Below, piece by piece: positions 1 to 9,686 of a stretch of 64,000 nucleotides of DNA (the first letter of the stretch is position 1; each line of letters opens with the position of its first letter). Location: the NCBI GenBank assembly GCA_963774445.1, contig CAVZFC010000031.1:124001-188000 (forward strand), read 5' to 3'. This stretch comes from CAVUQH01 sp963774445. GTDB taxonomy: Bacteria > Myxococcota_A > Polyangia > Haliangiales > Haliangiaceae. The notes beneath the pieces are model-generated. The model was given only the letters and a program-made list of their open reading frames with translations, was not told the DNA's origin and did not search any database. The translations under genes were made by a program, and so were the position numbers.

Positions 1-1
1 C

Positions 2-85
2 ATCGGCACCGCCCTGATCGTGACCTCCGGCGGCGGCACCGGAGACGGCACCCTGCCACCCGGCCGAGTCACCCTCAGTCCGTAG
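2..85 (+). CDS. C-terminal end of an unidentified protein (partial)
   Basis: An open frame enters from the left edge and ends at TAG (83-85), giving 27 residues rich in Gly, Thr and Pro with a short hydrophobic stretch (ALIV). The 5' part lies outside the window, so no family can be assigned. The composition fits the last strand of a secreted repeat or surface protein like those downstream, but that is only an inference. It could also be chance open frame in GC-rich DNA. Confidence 0.3.
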   Translation: MGTALIVTSGGGTGDGTLPPGRVTLSP

Positions 86-400
86 CCTGCGGCACCCGTC
101 ACAGCTGGCAAAGCACGGCTGCGGTGGACCTGCTGCCTCTGGTTCGCGGTTCAACCCGGCGAAAATACGAGCTCGCCGTGTGCGCTAACAGCGCATCACC
201 GATTCCGGGCAGAACGTGTTAGTGCGCCGTGTGATCGCATTCATCGCGGAAACCGGTAGAAAGCGACCTTATAGCAGGGCAGGTCCACGACGCTCGTGTT
301 GACGGGCGTTCGCGTTTCCCGGTAGGGTGCGCGACCAATCTGCTGGGGATCCACCGAGCGAGCGCTCGCAAGAACAAAAACGGTCAAGGAGTCTGACGCA
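86..400. other. Intergenic stretch ahead of the first lipoprotein gene
   Basis: I see no credible gene here. The last 20 bases contain a good ribosome binding site (AAGGA at 386-390) for the gene starting at 401, so the promoter of that gene probably lies in this stretch. The base composition is visibly less GC-rich than in the 20-60 kb part of the window. Confidence 0.4.
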
Positions 401-1385
401 ATGAAGAATCTAGCCTTCGCGGCACTTTGCATGGGGAGCCTGGGGCTCCTTGCCTGTGGTGGTGGTGGTGGGAGCAGCAAGCCCGACTCGGGCATCTCCA
501 TCGGCGCCGATGGTGGTAGCGGCGCCGACGCCGGCTCGACGGCGGCCTGCAACCCGTCGGAGCAGTCCGGCTGCACGGGCACCGACAAGTGCACCTACGT
601 CATCGAGCAGACCACGCCCGACGTGCTCGGCCACACCGACTGCGCCGCGAACGGCACCGTCGCCCTGGGCGGCGCTTGCACGCGCGACGCCAACGGCGTT
701 GACGACTGCCTGGCCGGTGGATTCTGCAGCGGCGGCGTCTGCATGGAGATTTGCGGGACGACTCCGGACAGCTGCGCCTCGGGTGAGTCGTGCGTGCCGT
801 ACAGCAGCCTGTTCTCGGATGCCGACAACACTGGCCTGTGCAACACACAGTGCAACCCGCTGGACCCGTCGGCCGTTTGCGCGACCGACGAGGGTTGTTT
901 CCTGAGCCTGGCGAGCGGCAGCGCGACCTGCGCTACGCCTTTCTTGGACGACCCGGCAGGAGAAGACCGGCGCCGCGACCTGCGCTGCCAACCCGGGCAC
1001 CCAGGACTGCAACTGCGTCCACCTGAACGGCTGCGCCGCTGGCTTCGGCTGCGTGCTGCTCAACGACGCCATGAATCCGACCGGCAACGTCTGCACCTAC
1101 TTCTGCGACCCGACCGGCGGCGCGGGCCCGACCTGCGTCAACGCAGTCGGCGCGGGCCCCTCGTTCAGCTGCCGCCAGATCATGACCTTCTACTCGGATG
1201 CCATGAACGTCGACCCCGCCATCGGAATGTGCACGAACTCGACGACTTGGGCTGGATACTGCGGTGGTTGCGCCGACGTCAATCAGCCGGTCTGCAACGC
1301 CGACCTTGCTGCGACAACGACCCGGCGACCACCGACATCCCGGATTGCCCCGGGCGTAGCCTCTCCGAGACAGATGCTAGACTGA
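401..1385 (+). pseudogene. Frameshifted Cys-rich lipoprotein
   Basis: The start is ATG 401 after a clear AAGGA site. The product begins with a lipoprotein signal (lipobox LLAC at residues 16-19), then a Gly/Ser/Asp linker and a Cys-rich domain with regularly spaced cysteines. Near 951-965 the frame is lost: in another frame the protein continues as EKTGAATC...CNCVHLNGC and then CVLLNDAMNPTGNVC, which aligns closely with the paralogue on the minus strand at 12988-14074. A second shift lies near 1305, where the sequence reading CDNDPATTDIPDC is out of frame with the preceding domain. No function is known for this domain; it is exported and lipid-anchored by inference. The breaks may be real decay or missing bases in the assembly. 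A strong terminator follows directly. Confidence 0.75.
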
Positions 1386-1416
1386 AGAGGGGCGGCCGTA
1401 CGGTCGCCCCTCTTTT
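1386..1416 (+). terminator. Rho-independent terminator
   Basis: A 9-bp perfect stem (1386-1394 with 1405-1413) closes a 10-base loop that can pair further (GCCG/CGGT) and is followed by TTTT (1413-1416). It sits immediately after the Cys-rich lipoprotein gene and ahead of the next lipoprotein, separating their transcription. Confidence 0.8.
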
Positions 1417-1445
1417 CTCGTCTTTGGTTCCTACTTCGCGCAGCG

Positions 1446-2240
1446 GTGCCAGTGCTTCCCCTCCGTCACATCAGAATCAGCGTCCTCTCTTCGCTGCTCG
1501 TCCTGTTGTTGCCGGCAGGTTGTCATTTAGGGCCGGACGGCGACCCGGACGGCTCGCCGCACGATGCGATGCACGTGCCGGACGCACAGCTCGACCATGA
1601 CGCCACGATGTCGCCTGATGGCCGCGAGGCAACTAGCTGCGATCCAGTCACCCAGTCGGGCTGTACGTCCGCCGAGAAGTGCACCATCCTCAACGACACG
1701 ATCCCCCAAATTACCTGTGCGCCGCGCGTTGGTAGCAAGGGGCACCTGGAGAGCTGCACGCCAGCCACAGCGACCGAGTCGGACGATTGCGCCCCGGGGC
1801 TCGTTTGCCGCGGTGACGCAGATCCACGGTGCCTCGAGTTCTGCGCCGACTCGCCAACGGACACGTGTGGCGGCGCCGACATCTGCCTGTTTCAGGAAGA
1901 CCTCGACGGCGATTTCATCTCCGACGTCATGTATTGCGCGAGAATCTGCGACGTCCTTGGCCAGGATTGCCCCGAGGCTGGCATCTCCTGCTACCCGACG
2001 CGTGATGGCACTGTCTGTGCTCCGGAAGGCGCCGGCAGTGCCCCGTCCCAGCTCGGGCAATCCTGCGACTTCGCCAACTCCTGCGCGGAGGGCCTCGGCT
2101 GCTTCCGCGTCGGCAGCAGCCAGGACTGGCGTTGCTACCAGATCTGCGATGCCAGCGGTACCGGCGGGCCTGGCTGTGGTGGCGGGCAGTTTTGTAGCCG
2201 CCATGAAAACGATGACTGGGGCGTCTGTATCTCGTTCTAG
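1446..2240 (+). CDS. Cys-rich lipoprotein
   Basis: The gene encodes 264 residues from a GTG start. The N-terminus is a lipoprotein signal ending in the lipobox LPAGC (about residues 22-26), followed by an Asp/His/Pro-rich linker and a domain with more than 20 cysteines. The opening CDPVTQSGC of this domain matches the start of the Cys-rich domain in the lipoprotein encoded at 12988-14074 (identical nine residues apart from one) and resembles that at 401, so the three share a module. The frame is intact here, unlike those relatives. It begins 60 bp after the terminator of the gene upstream and is followed after 17 bp by another lipoprotein gene, so the two may be cotranscribed. The biochemical function is unknown; a surface-exposed, disulfide-bonded protein is the likely form. 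Confidence 0.75.
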   Translation: MPVLPLRHIRISVLSSLLVLLLPAGCHLGPDGDPDGSPHDAMHVPDAQLDHDATMSPDGREATSCDPVTQSGCTSAEKCTILNDTIPQITCAPRVGSKGHLESCTPATATESDDCAPGLVCRGDADPRCLEFCADSPTDTCGGADICLFQEDLDGDFISDVMYCARICDVLGQDCPEAGISCYPTRDGTVCAPEGAGSAPSQLGQSCDFANSCAEGLGCFRVGSSQDWRCYQICDASGTGGPGCGGGQFCSRHENDDWGVCISF

Positions 2241-2257
2241 CTTCTGAGGAACTCTCG

Positions 2258-2983
2258 ATGAAGACTCTCATTTTCGCGGCGATTCCGCTGGTCCTGGTCG
2301 GATGCAAGCGCACCGACAAGCACTCCAATCAGTCGCCCGAGCAAGCGGCCAAGCCCACTCCGGTCGTCCCCAGCCAGATCGAGCCGCAGCAGTCGCGCGC
2401 GGCCGAGCCCGAGGACGTGGTCGATCCCGCCGCGATCACTTGGTCCACACACACCATCGATGACCTGGGCGTGGAGATTCCGCAAATCGAGGGCCTGAGA
2501 CTACTCGAGCTGCCGATGGGGGGGGCGCGCTCCTGGCAACAGCACAAGAAACCGATTGCGACGGCGGTGTGGGCAGGACCGGGCCGCACCATAGAGGCAT
2601 GGCGCGAGCGCCTCTCGAAGGGCCGCGACAACACGTTGGGGAAGGCGAGTACGATGTCGGTTTGTGGCGTACAGGGGATCCGGCAGGAAGCGAGCATGAA
2701 GGGACACCCCGTCCCAGTGGGCAATTTCGCGGCCGGCAAGGCACAGCTCAAAGCGCTTGTCGGGCGCGATGCTGTCGGTGACAAGCCATCGCGGCCGAGA
2801 TCCGAGTACACGGAGGTTAATGGTCGGCGCTTCTGGCAACTACCGGACCGAACCACCGTCGTTCTCGCGTTCGAGCACAAGGGCACGCCAATTGTTGCCG
2901 CCTGGACCGTCGAAGGTAACAACCGCGAGGCGTTCGCCGCAGCAGAGAAGCACTTCTTCAATTTGATTCGCTGTAGCGACTAG
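2258..2983 (+). CDS. Putative lipoprotein of unknown function
   Basis: The gene encodes 241 residues. ATG 2258 is preceded by GAGGA at 2245-2250. A short lipoprotein signal ends at LVGC (residues 13-16), then comes a polar linker rich in Gln/Pro/Glu to about residue 60, and a mixed alpha/beta domain to the end with conserved-looking aromatic positions (RFWQLPD, FEHKGTPIVAAW). Only two cysteines remain in the mature domain, so it does not belong to the Cys-rich family next to it. I do not recognise the family. It lies 17 bp after the preceding lipoprotein gene, which suggests one transcript. Confidence 0.7.
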   Translation: MKTLIFAAIPLVLVGCKRTDKHSNQSPEQAAKPTPVVPSQIEPQQSRAAEPEDVVDPAAITWSTHTIDDLGVEIPQIEGLRLLELPMGGARSWQQHKKPIATAVWAGPGRTIEAWRERLSKGRDNTLGKASTMSVCGVQGIRQEASMKGHPVPVGNFAAGKAQLKALVGRDAVGDKPSRPRSEYTEVNGRRFWQLPDRTTVVLAFEHKGTPIVAAWTVEGNNREAFAAAEKHFFNLIRCSD

Positions 2984-3022
2984 ATAATCCAGCGGTGCCG
3001 CAGACACCGACAAACGAAGCCA

Positions 3023-3133
3023 CCGCTCCCTAAGGGCACCTGTGCTCACGCTAGGTGACACGACTGATCCGCCCGGGTTGTAGGTTGCCGTGTTAATGCG
3101 GATACGCCCGCCGCCGCTCTGCGGCGAGTTCTG
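3023..3133 (-). pseudogene. Remnant of a glycine-rich surface lipoprotein C-terminus
   Basis: Read on the minus strand, a short stretch gives PQSGGGRIRINTATYNPGG followed by VVSPSVSTGALRER. This matches the end of the large lipoprotein pseudogene at 10571-12879 (RGLIRINTSSYDAQTG...VSP) and the neighbouring scrap at 3362-3595. There is no stop at the homologous position and nothing upstream belongs to the gene, so it is a dead 3' fragment. Confidence 0.6.
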
Positions 3134-3361
3134 AATCTGCGCAGCCGCCGGACGCTTCGTCTCCCGACGTGTTGTGTCACCGCCGGCCTGCCCAGCGATC
3201 GAGCCAATTTCCCCAGTCGTCGAGCCTTTGTGGTGTCTCCGTCCGAGACGAAGGTCAGGGCCGCGGACCCACATCGACGTTTCCCATGCTCATGGTCTTC
3301 ACGCACAGCATACGAATTTCGACTCCGTCGCCGCGGCACCCCGCAGAGCGCGATGTGCGCC

Positions 3362-3595
3362 CTATCGTTTGCCAAGTGTACCTGTGCTGACTGCCGGAGA
3401 CACGATCGACCCGCTCAGCGGGTTGTAGGTGGATGCGTTGATGCGAATGCGCCCTCGGCCGCCGCCTCCACCGCCACCACTTTGAGGATCGCCAGAGACC
3501 TGGGAACCACCGGCTCCGGCGGTCGAGTTCTTTCCGGCGCCGTAGCCACCACTGCCTCGTCCCGAACAGGTCGCGCCGGGGGTGACGGACGTGGT
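3362..3595 (-). pseudogene. C-terminal fragment of a glycine-rich surface lipoprotein, bounded by an IS
   Basis: The minus strand encodes PGATCSGRGSGGYG..., a Gly run, then RIRINASTYNPLSGS and a stop at 3362-3364. The same order (PGATCSG, Gly run, LIRINTSSYD) closes the lipoprotein pseudogene at 10571-12879. Upstream the coding sequence is cut at about 3596 by the end of the outer IS256-type element. The DNA beyond the far end of that element does not continue this gene, so the junction is not a simple insertion; a deletion or rearrangement must have followed. Confidence 0.65.
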
Positions 3596-4228
3596 GTCCC
3601 TATAATTGTGTAACTGGTGCTTTCTCGCCCTGGCAAGAAAAGCGGGAGAAGCTCCTCGAAATAGCAACCCAATTGCTGACCTCCGTTGAGAGCGGAGGCG
3701 AGGAGCTTTCCCAATGAAGAAGACTGGCGAATTGAAGCTGGTAGAGCAAGAAGAAGTGCAAACGGATCTGCGCGAGCTGTTTCGCGGAGCCGTCAAGGTG
3801 GCGCTCGAGGCCGCGCTGGAGGAGGCGGTGGTGGAGCTGGTCGGCGCGCGCCGTGGCGCCCGCGATGGGCGGCGCAAGGACATGCGCAATGGCAGCTACC
3901 TGCGCGGCCTGGTGACGAGCATGGGGTACATGAAGGTCGCGGTGCCCAGGACGCGAGAGTCGGGCTCGGCCTCCGAGGTCATCGGTCGGTACAAACGGCG
4001 CTCGGACGAGGTGGACGAGACGATCACGAGCGCGTATGTGCACGGCGTCTCCACGCGCGACATGTCCGAGCTGACCCGGTCTCTGATGGGCGAGGACGTG
4101 AGCCGGTCGGCGGTATCGCGCGTGACCAAGCGGCTCGAGGCCAACGTCGAGGAGTTACGCTCGACGCCCATCGACGGCCCGGTGCCGTACCTGTTTCTCG
4201 ATGCCACGTTCCTCGACGCGAGATGGGC

Positions 4229-5612
4229 CGGGAGTGTAAGTTATTTCGTGTTCGGGCAGCGGTCTCATAAAACAGGGAGACCGACATGCCAAGAAAACCG
4301 CAATCACGATCGCAGAAGGCCGCCGGCAACGTGGCCGAGAAGAAGTACGAATTTCGAGCTGAGCTGATGGACGAGATCCTGGCACAGTGCCCCAATCCGT
4401 CCGTGGACCTGAAGGGGGCAGACGGCATGATGCAAGCGCTCATCGGCGCCCTGGTCAGCCGGGCCATGAAGGCCGAGATGACGGAGCACCTGGGCTACGA
4501 GCCTGGTGAGCGAGCCCCCGAGGGCCAGCCGAATCGGCGCAACGGCAGCGGCAGCAAGACCGTGCGGACAGGCCACGGCCCCGTGGCGCTCGAGGTGCCC
4601 CGCGATCGGGAAAGCACGTTCGAGCCGCAGATCGTCGGCAAGCACGAGCGCCAGTTCGCCGGCTTCGACGACAAGATCATCTCGATGTACGCCCGCGGGA
4701 TGAGCACGCGGGAGATCCGCGAGCACCTGGCCGAGATCTACAACGTGGACGTCAGCGCCGAGTTCATCAGCCGCGTGACCGACGAGGTCGTCGATGAGCT
4801 CCGCGCGTGGCAGACGCGTCCGCTCGAGCGCGTCTATCCCATCGTCTATCTCGATGCCCTGGTCGTGAAGACGCGCGACAAGGCCGGGGTCCGCAACAAG
4901 AGCGTCTACCTGGCCGTAGGCGTGCGGACCGACGGTCGCAAGGATGTCCTGGGCATGTGGATCCAGGAGACCGAAGGCGCCAAGTTCTGGCTCGCGATCC
5001 TGACCGAGCTGCGCCAGCGCGGGGTCGAGGACATCTTCGTTCTGTGCGCCGACGGCCTGACCGGTCTGCCCCAGGCTGTCGAGGCCTCGTTTCCGAAGGC
5101 GGTGTTCCAGACCTGCATCGTGCACATGGTCCGCTCCAGCGTCCGCTACGTGCCCTGGAAGGACCGTCGCGCCGTCTGCGCCGACCTGCGCCTGGTCTAC
5201 ACCGCCGAGACCGTCGAGGCTGCGGAGGCCGCCCTGAACGCCTTCGAGGCCAAGTGGGGCAAGCGCTTCCCGATGGTCGGCACCGCCTGGCGCCGGCGCT
5301 GGGCCGAAGTGATCCCGTTTCTCGACTTCCCCCAGGAGATCCGACGAATCATCTACACCACCAACGCCATCGAGGCGCTCAACCGCCAGCTCCGAAAGGT
5401 CCTCAAGACCCGCGGTCACATGCCCAACGACCAGGCCGTCCTCAAGCTGCTGTACCTGGCGATCCGCAACGCCAGCAAGAAGTGGGGTGGCCGCGACAAG
5501 CACTGGACCCAGGCGCTCCTCCAGTTTGCCATCCACTTCGAGGCCCGACTGCCCGCGTAACAGACTGGTGCCTTAGACCGCAGTCCGATACAGAAAAAAC
5601 TTTACAGACCCG
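4229..5612 (+). mobile_element. Nested IS256-type element, apparently intact (1384 bp)
   Basis: Terminal inverted repeats are visible: CGGGAGTGTAAGTTATTTCG from 4229 and, in reverse complement from 5612, CGGGTCTGTAAAGTTTTTTC. The element is flanked by the direct repeat TGGGC (4224-4228 and 5613-5617). Removing the element and one TGGGC restores the host transposase codons Asp-Ala-Arg-Trp-Ala-Arg-Arg-Val exactly. IS256 relatives usually make 8-9 bp duplications, so a 5-bp repeat is short; the flanks outside it do not match. It encodes one complete transposase. Two IS256-type elements of different sequence are thus stacked. Confidence 0.9.
4286..5560 (+). CDS. IS256-family transposase
   Basis: The 424-residue protein has the full length and layout of Transposase_mut (PF00872) enzymes. 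The DDE catalytic residues appear in context: Asp in YLDALVVKTRDK, Asp in VLCADGLTGLP and Glu in NAIEALNRQLRK. The HMVR/RSS-KD region and the C-terminal KHWTQALLQFAIHF are also characteristic. It starts at ATG 4286, 57 bp inside the left end, and ends 52 bp before the right end, so it fills the element. No frameshift is seen, unlike the surrounding older transposase, so this element may still be mobile. Confidence 0.95.
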   Translation: MPRKPQSRSQKAAGNVAEKKYEFRAELMDEILAQCPNPSVDLKGADGMMQALIGALVSRAMKAEMTEHLGYEPGERAPEGQPNRRNGSGSKTVRTGHGPVALEVPRDRESTFEPQIVGKHERQFAGFDDKIISMYARGMSTREIREHLAEIYNVDVSAEFISRVTDEVVDELRAWQTRPLERVYPIVYLDALVVKTRDKAGVRNKSVYLAVGVRTDGRKDVLGMWIQETEGAKFWLAILTELRQRGVEDIFVLCADGLTGLPQAVEASFPKAVFQTCIVHMVRSSVRYVPWKDRRAVCADLRLVYTAETVEAAEAALNAFEAKWGKRFPMVGTAWRRRWAEVIPFLDFPQEIRRIIYTTNAIEALNRQLRKVLKTRGHMPNDQAVLKLLYLAIRNASKKWGGRDKHWTQALLQFAIHFEARLPA

Positions 5613-6333
5613 TGGGCTCGCCGCGTCGAGAACGTCGCCGCCCTGGTCGCCTACGGCGTCGGAATGGACGGCAACGGACAGTTGCTGGCGGTCACCCTCG
5701 GTGCTCAGGAGTCCGAGGAGAGCTGGTCCGATCCGCTGCGCCAGCTCACCGACCGCGGTCTTGAAGGGGTGCAGCTCGACATTGCCGACGATCACAAAGG
5801 CATCGGGGCTGCGGTGCGAACGCACCTGCCCGAAGCCGAGCGCAGCGCTGCACGGTCCACTTCATGCGCAACGTGCTTGACGAATTCGCCCGCCCGCTTC
5901 CGGAAGTGCTTCGCCAACGAGCTCTCTGCCATCTTCAAGAGCAAGAGTCTCAAGGAGGCCAAGAAGGCGGCGACCGAGTTCGAAAAGCGCTGGGCCAAGC
6001 AGGTCCCTGAAGCCATCGAGTGCCTCAGAACGGATTCGCGGCGGCCACTCGCTACTTCGCGTTTCCAAGGAACACTGGAAGAGCATCGTCAACGAATGGC
6101 GTCGAGAGACTCCACGTCGAGATCAAGCGGCGCACTCGTTCCGTCGGCGCCTTCCCCGACAGGGCTAGCGCTCTGCGCCTCGTCACCGCCGTCGTGCTTC
6201 ACGAGACCGCCATCTGGTCCGATCGTCGATACCTCGACATGGACCTTCTGAACGAATCCAAGGTGGACTACGTCAAGCAGCCTGAGCCGAACGAGGAGCG
6301 GCTCGAAAAACGCCGTTACACAGAATTCGGGAC

Positions 6334-7456
6334 TTGATCCGCGTAGATGCGTAGCTTGTCTTGGCGGTGAAACGCCGCCGCTGGGCCATGTCGCTCACAT
6401 AGGTCGCCGGCCTGTCGGCCGGGAAGGGCATCACGTTCGCCATATGCATGCGGGTCTGCCGCTCGTGTGACAGTGAAGCGGGCAGGACTCCAGAGATTGG
6501 CGCAGAGGGAAGCCGCGCGTTCCAGGTCGAATTCAAAGAGATCAACGGAAGCGCTATTGGGAGAAGACGGAGCGCACGACCGTTGCTCTGGGTTGCGAAC
6601 ACACGGGAAGATGATCGCACTGGACTGTGAAGCTGCCACAGGGAGGCGTTCGCGCGCGGAAAAGCATCTCTTCGATTCAATACGCTGTTAGGCTCTTCTA
6701 GAACAGAGGGACGTTAGAACAGAGGGACGTTAGAACTGAGGGACGTTCCCCGCCGTACGGCGCCTCGTCGTCCGAAGTGGTGTGTTCACGTACTCGAGAC
6801 GTGAGGTGTCCTGTCCTCAACAGCGAACGGCACTGAGGATGTCGTCACGCAATGGGTTGAGCTCGGACATTGCATCGTGGTTCCTACCGAGATCAGGGCT
6901 TCGGTCGAGGGGATCCGTCGTCACGAGGCTGCAGTGGATCCGGTGCCAGTCGGCCGACTTGTCCCGCTCCCGAACACCGACCCGTCGCCGTCTCGTGTAC
7001 GCCCGGAGAAATCGAAACTGCTAGGGCCGCATAGAGACCGGCCGCCGAGATGGGAGTCTCGTGTCCCCGATGTCGGTTCCAACCGAGCTGGGCGGACCAT
7101 ATCCAGAACAGTGGCCAGCTACGTTTAGACGAGCACACGTGCAGCATCCAGCCGTCTCGACAGCCTTGGCAGGTGCTGCAACCTGGCCGACAGTGTCGGC
7201 AGCTATCGACACGGCTGTCGTGTAATAGTCGAGCTACCTACCCGCCATCTTGCCAGCATCGGATGTCGTCGGTATCCAGCAACGCGGACGTGCGCTGAGG
7301 TGCCAGTTGGTCGTGGTTCCGACGATCGAAACATCTCCCGCCAGTGTTGACGCGCGGGAAGACTAGCAGTGCGTACCCTTGCTTGGTGCTGCGCACCGGC
7401 GTGTATGTGGTTGTGAGGATCGTAGACGTGTGTCTTTCGCGGCGATACATACTTCA
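6334..7456. other. Low-GC stretch without a convincing gene
   Basis: No gene can be supported. On the minus strand close to the IS junction (6334-6420) a fragment reads KLRIYADQ, the same seven residues LRIYADQ found in the decayed lipoprotein at 61361-61673; it may be another relic of that family, but the match is short. A 16-bp triple tandem repeat lies at 6700-6747. The stretch is much less GC-rich than the core of the window and is flanked by an IS and decayed genes, as expected for a region of accumulated insertions. Confidence 0.4.
6700..6747. repeat. 16-bp tandem repeat, three units
   Basis: TAGAACAGAGGGACGT occurs at 6700-6715 and 6716-6731, and with one change (A to T) at 6732-6747. 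The repeat starts within a non-coding, IS-rich area. Its role is unknown; it may be a relic of a transposition end or a local slippage product. Confidence 0.85.
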
Positions 7457-8983
7457 CTAGATTGGGCAGCGTGACGTCGGGCGGCGGCATGTCCCCGGAT
7501 CGTGGCCGATGTTCAGATTGTCGTAGCCGAGCTGACCGTCGGCAGCGTACAGCATTTCAGGTGACAGGGTCGAGCACGCGCAGGTGTGACAGGCCAGCAG
7601 ACAGCTGAAGAGAGAGTAGAACGGAGGTTCTTGGGACCTTTGGCCGATGTTGTCGTGCTCGAGGCCATGGGTTCCGTACATCAGGTGGCCCCAGCGTTGG
7701 ACGCGACGTCGTTGAAGAGGTGCTGCTTGATGTGACAGGACCAGAGTCGAGACCGGGTGAGGGTGCGTTGCCTGAGCAACGCTGGGTCGTGTTCCTAGCA
7801 GTTTGGGGCGTGCATTGGTTGGCGAGGAAGTTCGCCGTGACGCTCTGATTTGCCGTCGTGGAGACCTGGCATTCCCCACGCCGCTGCATCCCGCGCCGCT
7901 CCAGCCGGCGAAGCTGGTGTTGCTATTGGTGCTGGCGCTGAGGGTTACGCTGGTTGCCGAGAACTCGGCCGAGCAGGTGCCGCCGCAGGTGATTCCGGCG
8001 GGGTTGGAGGTCACGGTGCCCCCCGACGCGCCCGAGCCGGTCTTGCTGACACTGATCGAGGCGGTGCCGGTGCCACCGACCGAAGCGGACACCTGGCCGC
8101 CCGGATTGGCCTGGACGACCAGGGAGCCTAGCCGGCTGCCGACGACCGATGGCTTGAACCGCACGATAACCTGACAGGTGGCCGAGGCAGTGAGGGTGGT
8201 GCCGTCGCAGTTGTCCGTGCTGATCGCGAAATCGGTCGTGTTGGACAGCGAGACGGCAAGCGTGCCGGTGGTGGAGCCGCCGTTGTTGGTCACAGTGAAG
8301 CTCTGCGTGGAGCTCGTGGCGGTGATGTTCGTGTTGGAGAAGGTGTGCGCGGTCGGGGTCATCGAAAGAGATCCCAGGGCCAGCGCATCGCCGGACAACG
8401 CGACCATCAGGTCGCCTCCGGGCGTCGCCGAGACGTCGAGCTCGGCGGTCTTGCTGCCGGGGCCTTGGGGTGCGAAGGTGACCGTCACCGTGCAGTCGGA
8501 GGCGGGCTGGAGGGTTGCGCCCTGGCAGTCGCCCGACGTGGTGAAGTCGGCCGCGTTCGTGCCGGATGTGGCCACGGAGAGCGTCCCAGAGGGCGATCCG
8601 CCGATGTTGCTGATGGTGAAGCTCACGCCGGCGCTCGTTTGCCCCTCGACCACAGAGCCGAAGTCCTGAGAAGTGGCGGAGACCACGATTTCCGGGGGCA
8701 CCGTGGCGTCGGGCGGCATCATCGCGTCATCGTTGCCGGCGTCAACGGTGCCGCCGTCGATCGACACGCTGCCGTCGGGGCCGCTCGCGTCGAACGGGTT
8801 CGCCACGCAGGTGTTGCTGACGCCGTCTGGCTCGTACTCGCCGGTCAGGTCGCAGTACGGGCGATCCGAGTATCTGGGGAGGCACGGAGTGTCCTCGTCG
8901 CAGTAGTACTTGACGTCCGACTTGCAGCCCGCGCCGAGCCCTCCGAGCAATGCAACAACAATTCCGAACACAGTGAAACGCAT
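7457..8983 (-). pseudogene. Choice-of-anchor D lipoprotein, frameshifted
   Basis: The start codon ATG (8983-8981) follows GGAGA. A lipoprotein signal ends in LGAGC and is followed by the leader KSDVKYYCDEDTPCLPRYSD, shared with the lipoproteins at 10571 and 14074. Two ASH/choice-of-anchor D domains follow (SQDFGSVVEGQTS..., TFSNTNITATSS...), each about 95 residues, then a bacterial repeat domain with FAGWSGAGCSG. At about 7870 one G is missing from a G run; the true continuation ECQVSTTANQSVTANFLANQ is in another frame. Beyond 7800 the alignment to the paralogue at 10571 degrades and no full C-terminal Gly-rich region remains. ASH domains occur in secreted surface proteins; here the role is unknown. 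Probably a decaying copy. Confidence 0.75.
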
Positions 8984-9313
8984 GACAGGTCTCCATATAT
9001 CAGAAAACACCGCGAAATCGCCGCAAGGTCGCCCACGCTGGCGCGCAGCTTTCTCTCCCTTATCGGGACGAGGCGGCCAGTGGTTGCCTGTTTTTTTCGT
9101 CCGGGGGGGATAACTAGCTGAGATCGGGATCACGGGAGGCCAGATTTCTGGCTCTTCGAACGGCCCAGTTCCGTCGGGCGTAGGCGGTGTGCTGTTTCTT
9201 AGCAACCGACCGGAAGCTGGATCCGATAAGGGGGAGTGCGGCAGCGAAGCGCCCTGAGTGGATCATTCGTTGCCGGGGCAATTGACTCAACCTGCAAGAA
9301 GAAAGGATCTGAA

Positions 9314-9676
9314 ATGCGTAGAACACTCCTCACTCTGGTCGTGCTGGCGGGACTCCTGGTTCCGGCGGCGGCCTATGCCGGCTTCACGGCGAACTACCGG
9401 GTCACCATCTATTCGAACGGTGCGCAGGGCACCATGCACGGCGCGCGCAACGCCAGCGACAGCAAGCAATTCATCGGATGTGGCTCGTACGACAGCTACG
9501 CGAGCTGCTTTGCGCGGGGCGCCGATGGAACCGTGCGCTCCTGCTACACGTTCGATGCGGGCAAGATCGCTGCCATCGGTACGGTCGCTTCCAATTCGAG
9601 GATCTACTTCACCTCCAATAGCGACGGCACCTGCAGCTACATCTCCGTCAACAACGGCTCGCAGTACCTCGAGTAG
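9314..9676 (+). CDS. Small exported protein of unknown function
   Basis: ATG 9314 has the site GAAAGGATC just upstream and is preferred to earlier in-frame codons because it starts a perfect Sec signal (MRRTLLTLVVLAGLLVPAAA, cleavage after AYA). The mature part is about 98 residues, with four cysteines and Tyr/Ser/Asn-rich beta-like sequence (GSYDSYASCFARGADG). I do not recognise the family. It is followed after 10 bp by a membrane-anchored protein gene, so the two are probably one operon. The gene is intact although the neighbours on both sides are broken. Confidence 0.7.
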   Translation: MRRTLLTLVVLAGLLVPAAAYAGFTANYRVTIYSNGAQGTMHGARNASDSKQFIGCGSYDSYASCFARGADGTVRSCYTFDAGKIAAIGTVASNSRIYFTSNSDGTCSYISVNNGSQYLE

Positions 9677-9686
9677 GAGCAGCGAA

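Larger units (their letters stand above)
3596..6333 (+). mobile_element. Outer IS256-type element, inactivated
   Basis: The ends form an imperfect inverted repeat: GTCCCTATAATTGTGTAAC from 3596 and, in reverse complement from 6333, GTCCCGAATTCTGTGTAAC. Between them lies a Transposase_mut-type gene on the plus strand. The element is interrupted by a second, intact element at 4229-5612 and its transposase carries further frameshifts, so it cannot move itself. I could not find a convincing target duplication outside the ends (left flank GGACGTGGT, right flank TTGATCCGC), consistent with a later rearrangement. Exact ends could be off by a base or two. Confidence 0.75.
3714..6337 (+). pseudogene. 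IS256-family transposase, interrupted
   Basis: The N-terminal part (3714-4228) is a typical IS256/mutator transposase start, ending in the first catalytic region YLFLDATFLDARW. After the nested element the frame resumes at 5613 as ARRVENVAALVAYGVG, which joins perfectly. The second part has lost frame near 5845 (CTVHFMRNVLDEF is read in another frame), returns for AIFKSKSLKEAKKAATEF, and shifts again near 6020 before NGVERLHVEIKRRTR, which holds the catalytic Glu. Thus all three acidic motifs of the DDE catalytic core are recognisable but not in one reading frame. The gene is dead. Confidence 0.85.

Noticed and set aside
130..165. Possible tRNA T-arm (GGTTCAACCC-like sequence)
   Set aside because: The surrounding bases do not fold into acceptor, D and anticodon arms.
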